A stretch of DNA of 64,000 nucleotides, from the NCBI GenBank assembly GCA_038496675.1, contig CM076671.1:11789802-11853801 (forward strand), read 5' to 3'. This DNA comes from Rachycentron canadum. Its lineage: Eukaryota; Chordata; Actinopteri; Carangiformes; Rachycentridae. This document shows, piece after piece, positions 33,301 to 45,082 of this stretch; the stretch's first letter is position 1; the number at the start of each line of letters is the position of its first letter. Made by a program: the position numbers and the translations under genes. The notes under the pieces were generated by a model. The model searched no databases and was not told the origin of the DNA. It worked only from the letters and a program-made list of their open reading frames with translations.

Positions 33301-36300
33301 TGACATGCAGACTGATCCAGCACAAAGAGGACAGACAGGTGGAGGGATGAATGGACAGAGGGTTGATTGAGGAGCTGTGATTGGATAATACAGTGGCTCA
33401 TGTGCCTAAATTCATCAGTGAAGTTTGAGTTGAATCCAAGTTCAGTTCCATTAATTCTAAAATGTTCAAACATCTCAACAAGTCATTGAGTCCAAACACT
33501 TCCTTCACCTCTGATTTTAAAGACTCAAAGATCCAGAGTCAATATTGATGATTGAACTAAATGACTTGTTCAGACAGGAAGTGACTCACTGATAAATTGG
33601 TTGTAAATATATTTGACCTGTTTTGACCAGAGGTGATGAGAAGATAACAGCAGAAGAAGAAAACGCTGTGATGCACAGAGGAAGTGTCATGGCTGACACA
33701 TGAGCTGCAGCAGCGAGCTTTAAAACATGAGCCATGGCTGCCCTCTGAGTGGGTGGGGCACAAGGCAACTTACTCGTATCACCTGACGTCACCTCCACGC
33801 CTTGGATCGACTTTCTAACTGGGCTCAGAGCATGCTAGCATGCAGCCAATCACAACAGCTGCACGCCCCAGACCCCCCCCTCCCAGGTGCATCACCGGGC
33901 TCAGCCGAAGCAGGTAAAGACTGTCTGCGGATAAAAGCTGGACGATGATTAGAGAGAGAAAAGACATCTCTGCTGTTACCGAGGGACACGAGAGGCCACT
34001 GAGGCTGAGCGGAGCCGGGCACAGGGAGCGTCTCCTGCTGGGCCTCAGGTGGCGCTGTGGGAACAACACGGGTGGTTTTATGAGGAGAAGAAGATTAAAG
34101 AGGTGAAAACTGTTTTTGTCACTGTTTCACAGTAACAACTGCAGCTGCATCAGTCCAACGCTTCATATGCTCACAATGTCTCTGCCGACCTGAGGAACAA
34201 CAGTCTGTGTGTGTGTATGTGTATGTGTGTAGCAGAAAGGAAGAGATAATCACCAAAGGAAGTGCGTGGAGCTCCTGGGAAACCTGGGTTTTTGAGTGGA
34301 GGAGAGAGTCGAGGCTGCGTCCGGTTGTGCAGAGCTGTGAACATGTAGACATGTCACAAGAAGTGGAAACAGTTTACAAAGTACAAGTCTGTGCTGTCAG
34401 CAGCTTCGGGTCACAGGTTAAAGAGCAGAAAAACATTATTGTTTTTTCTTCAGTGAATGAAACAAAAACTGATTTGACCTCAAAAAATGTTTTCATAGTT
34501 TGGTCTAGACTCTGGTCCTGGTCTCTGTACGTTCTAGTAACTAGTTGTGCTAATTTTCAATTAAACAGATCAGTTATCACTGATTCACTGAGACATACAG
34601 AGATCATCGTCTAGCGCCAGCTTCAGTCATTGAATCTTTCCTCTCTATCATCATGACACAGGTGGAGGATCAGCTGACTAACACACCTGCACCGCTGTCA
34701 CACAGTCACATGACAGGACTCACCAGGACGAGGAGGGAACAGGGTGTGAGGTCCATGAGGTTTCTGAAACACAGAGGACACACATTTCAGACCAGAACCA
34801 GAAAACACAAACATTGGCTGAGACTGAAACAACCAACATTTAATTAAGTTTTGACTCATAATTCAGTCGCAGAGGCTCATGGGCAATGTAGTATTAACAT
34901 AATAATCAACACAATGTCTCTTTTCTGTATCATTGATTATCCTCATGGTTATTTGTTATTGTTGTCAGGTGTGTTCATGGGTGCTCTGCTCAAACACACT
35001 ATAAAAAGTTAACTATTAATAATGTTTTTATTAAAGCTTCTCTTCACTTGAATTAAAATTAAATTAAAACAATTAAATAAACTTTTATAAACTTCCTTTT
35101 ATAAAAGTCCCGTGAGCTCAAGTAAACTGTCTGTCATGCTACAAATATCTGTTGAAAACATGTAACATCATCATCCTCAGCTCACAGGTGACCTCAGACC
35201 CTGAACGTAACCCTTCAATGAGGTCACTCAGGAGGTGGAGCCTCCTGAATAACTGGTGGAAAACTGGAGGCTTGTTACTAAGACTGAGGCTGAAGACATT
35301 AAGAGCTGCAGCTTCAGAGGATCCTGGTTACTGGAGAATCAGGTCAGACCTGACACACAGTACCTGGACAGGGTTACGTACCATCGGCTTGGCGAGGGGA
35401 TTCCGTAGCTTGTACGGCTTCTGTGCGTTTTTATCTGAAATAAGGACAAAGTGATTGAATCTACCTTTATAACCTCACGAAGACCAGGTCTAAGTCCAGG
35501 ATCAGGATGAGGTTCAGAGTCAGGGGACTTGGTTTATGTCAGTGCTGATTAACAATTGGCCTTACTGCCCATGTTGGTGTTGTGAATGACCGGTTTGCTC
35601 CAAGTGCCGCTGCGGTCGTCCTTGTTCGATCGGACGCCAAACTCGTAGGGCGTGTTGGGTTTCAGGTTGTCGATGACTGTGTCACTGGTCGGGCAGGTCT
35701 GGTAAATCCACTTCCTGTTCCTTTCCCTGTAGCGGATGGTATAAAACCTGGAGGTGGAAAGAGAATAGAGGTTAAACAGGTGGAAGGAAACAGTGGGTGT
35801 GTGGGTGTATGTGTATGTGCCTTGCTAGTGTTAGTTATCCGGCTAATGCTTGTCACTCAGGCTAATGGGATATGAAGCTACAAAACATGACTGGCATAAA
35901 GGATCTGGCAGTTTACAGGTCTTCAGCCCATGTGGTTACTCTGACCTTTGGCCAGGAAACAGCTGCTCACATCAGCTGTTGTTCATTTTGGTGGGAAGCA
36001 CAGCTCATGTTTTTCAGCCAGACAACATTAGCTCTTAATTAGGCACCCACAGTGCAGAGGATGCCGGAATCAGGATTTGCCATGCCTCCAGCACGTTCAA
36101 GAAAATCTATTTGTGGAGGCAACAGAAAAGAGCATCACAGGTGTGATATAATTCGACATCCTGGGATTGCTCTGGAGTTTTCATGCCACACACCGTCTGA
36201 TTGGTTGGAGGTTTGTCTGTATAAATGAAACATGAACAGGGTCAAGATGAACTGAACCAGCTGTGAGGATCCTGATTGATCTGATCGACATCTTTGTTCA

Positions 36301-39300
36301 GTTATGACAATCTAATAATTCTTGATGATTTTCTTATCATTAGGACAAGATTTAACAGCATAATGAGACATGATCAGCTGATTAATTGTGTTTTCGACTA
36401 AGACATCATGCATTACAACACGAGAACACCTGGAGGAGCAGACAATGATTAAACCAGTGAATCTTTGACTTGTATCTCACCCGTCCTCCAGACACTCATT
36501 CATGATGTTCCCTTCATAGGGGGTCTTCAGGTAGTTTCCCCAGGACAGCAGCACGGCCGTGGGGCTGACGGAGCCAATCACCAGGTGGAGCGGCTTCTCC
36601 AGGTTTACCTTCCCTGTGCAAACAGGTGAGGACAGAGTAAGAGCCGCTGTCAGCCTGCATGGCAGCTACGGCCAGACCGAAAGCTGTGGGCATACCTGTG
36701 CAGTGTTTCTTCACATCGTTCACTGGGATTGGCTGAACGGCCACCAGGTACTTGGGCTCTGCATCTGGAACCAGAGGTGGAATCAGGTTAACGTTCAGAA
36801 TGGTCTGGTTTCATGACATGGAAATAAACAGTGTGTTTATTTAGCTACTCCAGAGTAAACTGTGGCTTTACTTTCTAAACATGTAACGTTTAATAGGTCC
36901 TAGGTCATTGTGTTCATGATTCTAGTCTTATTCAATCCAGGTCTTGTGACTCGGATCTGGATTGTTGCACTGGACTCGGTAGACCAACAAAGACCTGCAT
37001 ACATGTTCAGGTCTTACAACAGACACAGGTTCTTGTTCTTCCTTGCCATGTGAGGAATGCAGGACTTTGTTATAGAAACATGATGAGGACGGTGATGTCA
37101 TGGTGGGTATCGCTGCCCCCTCTCCCCCCAAAAGAAAAAAAAAAAAAAAAGAAAAAAAAAAAGGAAAGCAGACATAAAGCAGACACACACATGTGAGTGA
37201 TTACACACAGAGGACGACACAACACTTTAAACATCCACATGTGAAAACACTCAGCTTCTTTCTTAACAACCTGATACAAATGAAATTAGTTCTCTGCTCA
37301 GGGTCTAGTCCAGGTTCTCAGGTTCTCCTCCTGTCCACCATCCTTCAGGTTTTACTCCAGGTCCTGACTCCTGGATCTTATGTTTGCTCTTCTGTATTTC
37401 GTTCACTACTTTCTTGAGTAAAAGCAGAAAGAATGAGTGGCTTCAGATCCAGACTTACCATTGACCTCTGTGAATGTTTACAGTCAATAAGGGCCTCACT
37501 CATTCATCAGCGCTCTCTGCTCGACCTGCTGCAGATGATGAATGACAGGCTCTTCATCACTCCGACTCCTTTTCACCTGGACACATTCTTCAAATCACCT
37601 GAATCTATTACCTGTCAATCACCTGTTATTGTCATCATCATATGACACATCACTGGCCCTGATCATCTACTGAGTCTGTGTCAGCCGCAGACCCTGAACC
37701 TTAGAGTCAGAAGAAACAGTGAAGGTTTGAGTCTCTTCAGCAACCAAAACCCAAAAACCACCGGAAGCATCAGATTTAAAGAGTCAACACTGCGGTCGTC
37801 GTCGTCCTCCTGCTGCTGACGGATGATCCTCCAAGGAGGCTTTTAACCAGCAAGGTAAACACCACATGAAGTGTTTAAGAGCAGCTCTGACACCACAGAC
37901 CCACCCCTGCCTTTGATTGACAGGTGACCTCAGGGCAGAAACAGCAGCAATGAAAGACGAGTGACAAAAATGTGAACGGAGATTAAATTAAACTTCTCCC
38001 AGTGGAGCTCAACTTCCTGCTGAAAGAGTCTGTTTGTCATTTATCTTCTGGGCTAAAATCACCCACTGACTGTAAACACAACATGAAAGACCCATTTTTA
38101 CAGCTGTTCCTGAACACAGCACATCACATCCTGCCAAAAGAGAAAGATAATGGGAAACCCATGTTTGAATTATTAAAATGAAATGTTCAGTAGACATGTG
38201 GGTTGTTGGTCTCTCTACCAAACTTCATACAAAAAACTAATGTTCTTTAGTCAGGACAGAAAATTGATATGACTTAAAGACAAACATGTAACATGAAACT
38301 GTTGTTTTAACACTTTTAAGTATAGCACAGTTATTGTCTCTCCTCTGATTATTACAGTCACCAGGCTCTGGTCTGATGTCAGAATAAAGTCAGCGTATAG
38401 ACAGACGTGTTGAAGGACAACCTCTCACTGTGGCTTCGTCCCCTCAAGCACACACCATTACAACTTATAGTGATTTCTTGTCATGACGGGATAAAGATTC
38501 TTGGCTGAGCTTCAGAAACAGGATCAGAACCACCTGCTGCTGTTTCTCATGTTCTGGTTTTCCCCAAAACCACTCACCATTTCCCACGGGTATCATGGTT
38601 TAGATACTGGGCCGTGGTCTGGTGGGTCACACAGAAACCAAAACCTTTAGTCCATAAGAGTGAAATGTGGACTTTAAAAAGAAACTGGTGTAAATGTGAA
38701 TGAATGCACCTGAAATAACACTAATATTGTTATTGTTCAGGAGCACAAGGTTGAATCCAAGTCCTGAGGTTCCAGGTTGTTCTGTTGTGCAACACAACAC
38801 CATGGTAAACTTCCTGTCTGTGAAAATCAACTTTATGACAAAGCTGCACCTAAATGATTAATGTACATATGTATGTTTTACGTTTAAAACCCTGTCAGGC
38901 TTCTGTAGCAGCCCATCCCCATCCCGTCTTACCCATCTCGGTCTCATAGGGTTGTCCGTTCTCTGGCAGCTGGATGAACTGTTTAGAGAACATGCTGCTG
39001 CCGTACCCCAGGATGTAACCCTCCAACTTCACGTCAGGACTTGGACGCACAAACTTCATCACGATGGTGTCGCCAGTAGCGTTGATCCGAACCTTCATGT
39101 TCTGACGACGAACTGAGGAGGACAAGACAGGAGGGAGGTGATTGAAGACAGTAAAGATGGTCATTTTGTTCTTAGTAATAAAATGATTTTTTTCAAACTG
39201 TTTTTTTTATACGTGATCACTTTAATTGGTAAAGCTGTCTCTTTCTGACATCACACTCTTCACCAGTTCATCTCTGAAATTCGAACACAGACTCACACTG

Positions 39301-42300
39301 AGGTTGTTTTATTTTAAATAAAGTTTATTTTCTAAAATCTGGAAATAATTCCTCCACACATTGTTGTGATTTGTGAGTTGTTCTTTCTTTGTGTTGTTCC
39401 TGCTGTAGTGCCAGTGAGCTCTGTTTCTGATCATTGAGTTGCTCTGGTCACATTAGAACAAATTGCAGATAATTACAAGAGAAACACTTGAACGAACAAG
39501 ACCAATCAGCTGCAGAGAAAACAGGAGATGTTCGAGTCTCTGGATCCTCCACATGTTGTTGGAGGCTGTGATTCTCCACATGTTGCTGGAGGCGCTGATC
39601 CTTCACATGTTGTTGGAGGTGCTGATCCTCCACATGTTGCTGGAGGCGCTGATCCTCCACATGTTGCTGGAGGTGCTGATCCTCCACATGTTGCTGGAGG
39701 TGCTGATCCTCCACATGTTGCTGGAGGCGCTGATCCTCCACATGTTGTTGGAGGCTGTGATTCTCCACATGTTGTTGGAGGCGCTGATCTTCCACAATCA
39801 CAAACCTGCAGCTCTGCAGCACCTGTACTGTTAACTACCATCACTGAGCCCAACGGAGGCGGAGAGGAGCCACACCAGGACTGAAATCAAGCTGGTCAAA
39901 CAGTTCACATCTAAATTCAACTTTTCCGTGTCAGTTTTGTCGTCAACATTTAGATAAATACTTTTTTGTCACGTCTGTTAAAAGAATGATCCAGACTTCA
40001 GTTTCAGGCAAAGTCAGACCTCTGTTTCCTCTTTCATTATGAAGGTACAGTCTGTTCTGTAGGAAAAACCACAGTTTGATTTCATTTCATGCTCTCATAA
40101 CTTCTGAGATGGATATCTCATCCAGAGACCAGATTCTCCAGATCTGTTTTTGAAGATTTCCCTTGTTGCCTCTGGTTGAACAGTTAATGAACATGTTGGC
40201 GTCCGGCAGCAGATCGACCTGACCTCTGCTTCTCTGGGGTTCAAACTCAACGTCACGGTTGACTTTTGAAACTTTAACAAGTACAGAATGTTTCAGTCCC
40301 ACGGGCTTTTTCAGGAACTATAAACTTTTTATTTTTCCAGGACTCAGAGGCTCTGATGGTCTACAGAAAACCTCCAGGAGTTTATCACACTTTCCCCATC
40401 AAATTTGTACAAAACACAAATTTAGTGATGGCCTGTGACCAACATATCAATGTAAGTGAGACAGGAGCTGATCTGCTGACTCGTCCTACTTTTGATTTCA
40501 TCCTCCAAATGTCATGTCCAAACATGTCAGACTACAATAAAACCAGCTCTCCACAGATGTAGATTTGAGCTCAGTCCTCAGTCAGCAGACCTCTTCACAA
40601 TTGTCTAATGAGCATCGACTCAAACGTAATAAAGCTGTTTGAGTTCATCTGTCAAATCTTCACCATTGCACTGAGGCTCAGAGGCTAAAATACGACCAGG
40701 ACCTCATGTTCCTCTAAACCATCTAAAGCTCCTTCATGTGCTTTATTTCTCAGCAGCTGAAACATCCAGAGTGGTTCCTGAAGAACTGGACTTCGTGGGA
40801 AAGTCTCTGGTCATGAGGAGCTCATCATCTGCAGTGAAATGAGCTCCTGATGTTAATGATGTCGCCTCCAGAGGTTTCTTCATTTCACTGAGCAGAGGGA
40901 GCGTTCTGATTGGCTCCTTCTTACTGAGTAACAATATCTTAAATATCAGGGTGAAATCGACCTCCCACATCCCAGTGAATTATCTTGTTTTTCCTCAGGT
41001 GCTGCTGCAGGTAAAGTCAGTAACTGCTGTGGAGCTTCATCACCTGATCTTCATCTTCTCCAGAAGATACAGACTCTCATTAATATTGTTTTAATCTGGG
41101 TGCAGAGACACTGGAGTACTTCAGATTTTCACTGTCAACAGGGTTTTTCTCAGTGCTGTAAAAACACCTTGAAGCTGTTGAACTATCGACATCTCTGTTC
41201 AGGGAAGTGACTGAACTGTTGTTTTAGCTGATTAATGTTGGAGCCTAAGGCCACAGTCCAATTATCTGTGCTCATTAGGCTTTAAAGCCTAAGACCAGTG
41301 AAGAATTGCCCCCCTCATTACACCACTGTTGGTTTTTCTGGGGTGGAGAGGTGGGGTGGGGGGACATTCGTCTTGTGCAGGTTTTCTTTGGGGTGTTTGT
41401 TCTGCAGATCAGTGTGGGAATCAGAGGTCGACATGCTGAACATGTGGAGTCACGCAGCTCATTCTTGGCAGCGCCGCTTGGCTGTCGAAGTCTTTCCAAC
41501 AGCAGCTGATTGAGTGGAGGGGATAAACCCCCCCCACACCTCCTCTAAAACAACCTGTGTTTGACAGGAGAGTTGTCCCTGCTAACAGCCTGGATCACAG
41601 CTCACTATGCTCACCAAAGAGGCCTCAGGTCACCACACAGGTACTGCTACACAACAACAACCATGCTGACACCTGAGGAGGAACACAAACTGAGCACAAC
41701 AACCACACACCAAGTACAACACCAAACCACAAACCAAGACATCAGCGTCAAACTGTGAAGTGTACAACAGTACAACACAATCAAGAGGACCACAAGAACC
41801 AGAGGAACCACAGAGAACCAGAGGACCTAGTGCTGATAACTGATCACCTGGTACAGAGGGTCAGGGTAAAGCGTCTCCTTTTATGGAGAGAAGCTAACAG
41901 AGACCTGCAGAGTCTGGACCTGATCCTGTAAACAGTTCCCCTCCTGATGCAGCACAGGCCCTTTCATTTCAGGACTAATGAGCTGCTGGTTTCACTAAAG
42001 AGGACCAAACAAACCTGCTGACTGACCCTTCAGTCCTCTTCAGGCCACCTACAGAGTGGTGGCCTCGTAAGGTCCTGGACCGAGGAGGTCTGAGTCCAGA
42101 GAAGTGTGCTCAGAGGCCGATGCAGCTTCAACCGCACTTGTCTCCTTTTATGGAGAAAAGAGCCTAAAACAAAACCTAGGAAAAACAAGACTATCGGGAA
42201 CTAAAGGCAGGTGGCTTGCCCCCTATTGGTCCACAACAGTTACCCCACGAAGAGATGCTCAAATTATTTTGTTTCTGATTGAAACTTCAAACATGAAGCA

Positions 42301-42450
42301 TCTTTTCAGAAACTAAACATTCACTTAATCTCTGATCAGAAAGTTGTCAACACAACAGGAAACTGAGACTGATCTTCAACATTTTCTGGTGATGATTTGT
42401 TTCAATGTCCATCTGAGCTGTGAGCGTCTCTGTTCACTGTCTCTCACTCA

Positions 42451-42486
<36 letters not shown>

Positions 42487-43673
42487 ATGTATGGAAGTTA
42501 AATAGAGAAACTTTGTTACACTTTGTGTAACTAAACACATATCATTTAAGGTAAAACACCTAAGCAGGTGTGCAGAGGTTTTGACAACCAGATATATGAT
42601 GAACTCAGAGGAACAACAAAAACAACAACCAAGAACCAAACCAGGTTTTAACATTCAAGTTTTTGTGGACTCAGTGCTTCCATACTTCGACATAAATCAG
42701 AGTTTTGCTCACTCAGTGTTTTTGTCAGTAGTAAACTTCCACATAAAGAAACAAAAACCAAACATAAAAATAAAGTAAGAATAAAAAGAAAACACTTTTC
42801 TGCTGTTCTTGGCTGTCTCTTGCCCGGTGAGGTAATCCTCTCCCATTGGACCAGTGTCACTCTGACATTTCCCCTGAAGATGGGGATTTTATCATCTTAC
42901 AAAGCTTCAAACTCAAACTGAGGCAGAAAAATCACAGATGAGGTCATGAATTAGCCCCACCCCCACCTCTGGGTGAGCCACACACCTGAAGGACCCACAC
43001 AGGACACGGAACATCAGCCAAATCCACATCAGCGAGCATCACAGTCTCTGAAGTTAAAAATACACAAACCAGAAAAAAAAACCCTCTCTGCAGCTTCAAC
43101 ACAACAAACACACAAGTGCTGAGTCTGCAGAACTCTGTACAAGAAGAGGCAGCAGAGTCAAACTCCAACATGTCCAGATGAAACACCTCACCTGGAGACA
43201 GTAAACTTTATTGATAAAGAGCCTCAAACAGAAGCTACAAGCTGTCTCCTAATGTTTAACCAGCACCTTTTAAACCTGATGATCCTCCTCTGCACATTTA
43301 CACATTTCACCTCAACAGGAAATTAACTCTCTCCTCTTCCTCCATGTCACTGGTTATTTCCCACTTTAAACACTTCATGTCCCCTTTATTTTCACAACTG
43401 ACCTGATTTCTCTTAATCGTCTTATGTCCTGTCTCACTCTCTTACTTTAGTCTTCTCCTTTATTCTATTTATTACACTTCTATTAAACTCCCCTTTTCCT
43501 TTGTTTCCCAGTTATTGTGTTTTATTTTCCTGCTCTCAGTACCCTGTTGTCTTTACTGACTCTTCATGCAGTGTGAACTTGCCTCTGATCCTCTGTGCAG
43601 GGATACCACTGAGGAGAATTGTCCCTCCGAGCAGCAGGACGACGACTCGGAGGAGGAGAGCAATGCCCACCAT
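25182..43673 (-). CDS. abi3bp: Target of Nesh-SH3 (ABI3-binding protein)
   Basis: Secreted extracellular-matrix glycoprotein. Coding exons in transcript order: 43673-43607, 39112-38933, 36764-36696, 36613-36481, 35747-35566, 35434-35382, 34763-34724, 34054-33980, 33818-33774, 32921-32721, 32172-32095, 31608-31408, 27976-27914, 27811-27686, 27534-27445, 27351-27142, 27069-26964, 26335-26256, 25968-25939, 25866-25708, 25619-25497 and 25297-25182. Total 2427 bases, 808 residues; every phase agrees. Order: signal peptide; a start domain with MKVRINATGD; first FN3 (about 105-210); Pro/Thr/Ser-rich linker (about 211-540); second FN3 (about 565-665, with NLTVVTVEGCPSF); C-terminal domain ending CGTPIPGKW as in human. 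Exons 8, 9 and 11 rest on splice signals and phase alone. Human is longer (about 1075) through extra linker exons, and unrecognised ones may lie in the large introns. Confidence 0.92.
27445..35434 (-). CDS. abi3bp: abi3bp exons 6-15, Pro/Thr/Ser-rich linker
   Basis: The linker is built of small exons encoding low-complexity Pro/Ser/Thr/Lys-rich sequence, for example KPKVPPATTKPTKQERRSTT in exon 14. Exons 8 to 15 (75, 45, 201, 78, 201, 63, 126 and 90 bases) are all multiples of three and all begin and end in phase 1, so any of them can be skipped without frameshift. That fits the heavy alternative splicing known for this gene. Recognition of exons 8, 9 and 11 is weaker than the rest. Confidence 0.7.
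27977..31407. other. abi3bp intron 12
   Basis: A 3.4-kb intron with a TTCC-rich run near 28660-28695. No further exon with a phase-1 frame was recognised, although human has more linker exons here. Confidence 0.5.
35566..39112 (-). CDS. abi3bp: abi3bp exons 2-5, N-terminal domain and first FN3
   Basis: Exon 2 encodes MKFVRPSPDVKLEGYILGYG, which tracks human LKFLRPSPNVKLEGLLLGYG. Exon 3 starts DAEPKYLVAVQP. Exons 4 and 5 form an FN3 module with LVIGSVSPTAVLLSWG (B and C strands), FYTIRYRE and NLKPNTPYEFGVR (F strand). Confidence 0.92.
36765..38932. other. abi3bp intron 2
   Basis: A 2.2-kb intron containing an A-rich run near 37135-37165. Nothing else was supported. Confidence 0.5.
39541..39797. 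repeat. 27-bp minisatellite of hairpin units
   Basis: About nine and a half tandem copies of a 27-base unit containing CTCCACATGTTGCTGGAG, alternating GGC and GGT at the join. Each unit contains the inverted arms CCTCCA and TGGAGG around an 8-base loop, so the array is a row of potential hairpins. Because 27 is a multiple of three, several frames stay open on both strands by chance. Confidence 0.95.
40341..40451 (+). other. Plus-strand exon-like segment inside abi3bp intron 1
   Basis: A pyrimidine tract and acceptor (ATTTTTCCAG) are followed by 111 open bases and a strong donor GTAAGTGAG. The frame (37 codons) reads MVYRKPPGVYHTFPIKF near its start. It is antisense to abi3bp. I do not recognise a family and found no partner exon; it may be chance or a piece of a nested gene. 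Confidence 0.25.
42447..42485. repeat. (CA)n microsatellite
   Basis: An uninterrupted run of about 17 CA dinucleotides in abi3bp intron 1. Confidence 0.9.
43607..43673 (-). CDS. abi3bp: abi3bp exon 1, signal peptide
   Basis: ATG at 43673-43671 starts a typical signal peptide (MVGIALLLRVVVLLLGG and on), ending in phase 1 at CTCAGTG with the donor GTATCC. Joining to the exon at 39112 gives Val-Arg-Arg-Gln-Asn-Met-Lys-Val, in register with human PNLKVHI. The link across a 4.5-kb intron is inferred from phase and function. Confidence 0.7.
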
Positions 43674-43860
43674 GACCTCTCAGAGCTTCAGCTTCCAGGA
43701 GAAGAGGATGAAGATGTGTGAAGGATGAGGAGCGACCAGGAGCTGGACAACTTCACTAAGCGTCTCTCCCCAAAGGCGGTCGGTCAGTCTTAGGACTTGT
43801 TCAGCTGTCGGACGTCCTCGGTGTGGAGAGGTGGACCACCACAGCGCCAGCATCTATAGT
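43674..43860 (-). promoter_or_regulatory. abi3bp: abi3bp 5' UTR and core promoter
   Basis: Upstream of the ATG, a TATA-like TATAGATG lies on the minus strand at 43851-43858, about 180 bases from the start codon. That would place transcription start near 43825. The intervening sequence is moderately GC-rich and has no earlier in-frame ATG that I saw. The TATA call is by eye. Confidence 0.35.
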
Positions 43861-44103
43861 CTCGGCAGGTGGGCGGTGCCTGGATGACATCATCAACCCC
43901 CGTACAGCCAACCAAACCCTATAGTGCTCTCACATACAGTACACTCCCTCCTCTGTCAGCCCTCCCTTCTTCTCTCTGGACCTCAAACATGATTTTCTCT
44001 TTTTTCTTTCTTTTTCTCCCTCCCTGCTTTTTTCATCACATACACCTCCCCCTCTTAATGTGTTGTTTTCCAGTGGAGCCTTGACACTTCATGATTTGTA
44101 CAG

Positions 44104-44503
44104 TGGGGAACAGCAGAGCTGTGGAGGGAAACAACAACAAGCACATCAGAAGGAAAACAAAACTGATCCAGTGAACGATGAAGTTTAGTCTGTTTCTATT
44201 TACACTTAGTTATCTCTTATCTGTTAAATACAAAATTATGCTTGTGTAAAATGCAGCCACAATCATTCTGTGTCTCTGTTTGTTTAACTGAGCTCTGCGA
44301 CTCTCCAACCAGAAATATTAACTTGCGTCTGGGTCCCTGATTCTTTGGGCCCCCGGGTCAGTGTGCATTAGAGCCCCTGAGTTAACCCTCCATGTGTGTT
44401 GATGTGTGTGTGCTAAATAAACCATCAGTGTAGTTGTGGGTCAGAGAGGAGCGACAGGAATGTGGATCAGATCTCAACACACACTGAGATGATGACCCAG
44501 CAG

Positions 44504-44538
<35 letters not shown>

Positions 44539-45082
44539 TTTTGCAGTGTTTGGGCCATTGAGGTTCTTTCACGTGTTTCCAGAAACACTCATGAAACCAG
44601 AGCGTCCTCTGTGGGCCCCACCACTGCTGGACAAGAGCATGATGGGAAGATTGAAACACCATCACACACACACACACAAACCCCACCCGCATCACAACAC
44701 ATCCGCCCTCTTCACACGTGCATGCTGGGAACAGCTCCAGAGCCAGGACTACTGACATGTTTTCTCCGTGCTGGAGACTGAATGGAGGAGGGATGATGAT
44801 GAAGAGGAGGAGGAGGGAGAGGAAACCCAAACACCAGCCTCGGACTCGGAGGTTTGAAGGGGCAGTTGGTCCAACACGTGGCGTCACATGCGACAGGATG
44901 GAGGGAAGGTGCAGCACTGCCAAACAACAGCTGATGTAGAAGAAGAAAAAGCTTAAAGGAGCTAAAAACAGACGTTTGTCAATGAAAATGACCATGTGTG
45001 GAAATATTTTGCATCAGGCACCTGGCAGTCACGTCAACACCTGTCTCTGAAGAGTCACTCACAAATGTATTAAGCTACAACT
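44104..45082. other. Intergenic upstream of abi3bp, no gene recognised
   Basis: Contains the TG microsatellite and purine-rich stretches near 44790-44830. The long frames here cross simple repeats and show no domain. Confidence 0.45.
44503..44536. repeat. (TG)n microsatellite
   Basis: A run of about 16 TG dinucleotides in the gene-poor gap upstream of abi3bp. Confidence 0.9.

Larger units (their letters stand above)
39113..43606. other. abi3bp intron 1
   Basis: A 4.5-kb intron. It holds the 27-bp hairpin minisatellite (39541-39797), a plus-strand exon-like segment (40341-40451) and a CA microsatellite (42447-42485). Confidence 0.6.

Noticed and set aside
39448..39884. Four overlapping frames of 64-124 codons with 9-residue repeats
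   Set aside because: The 27-bp unit is divisible by three and lacks stops by chance on both strands; it lies in an intron.
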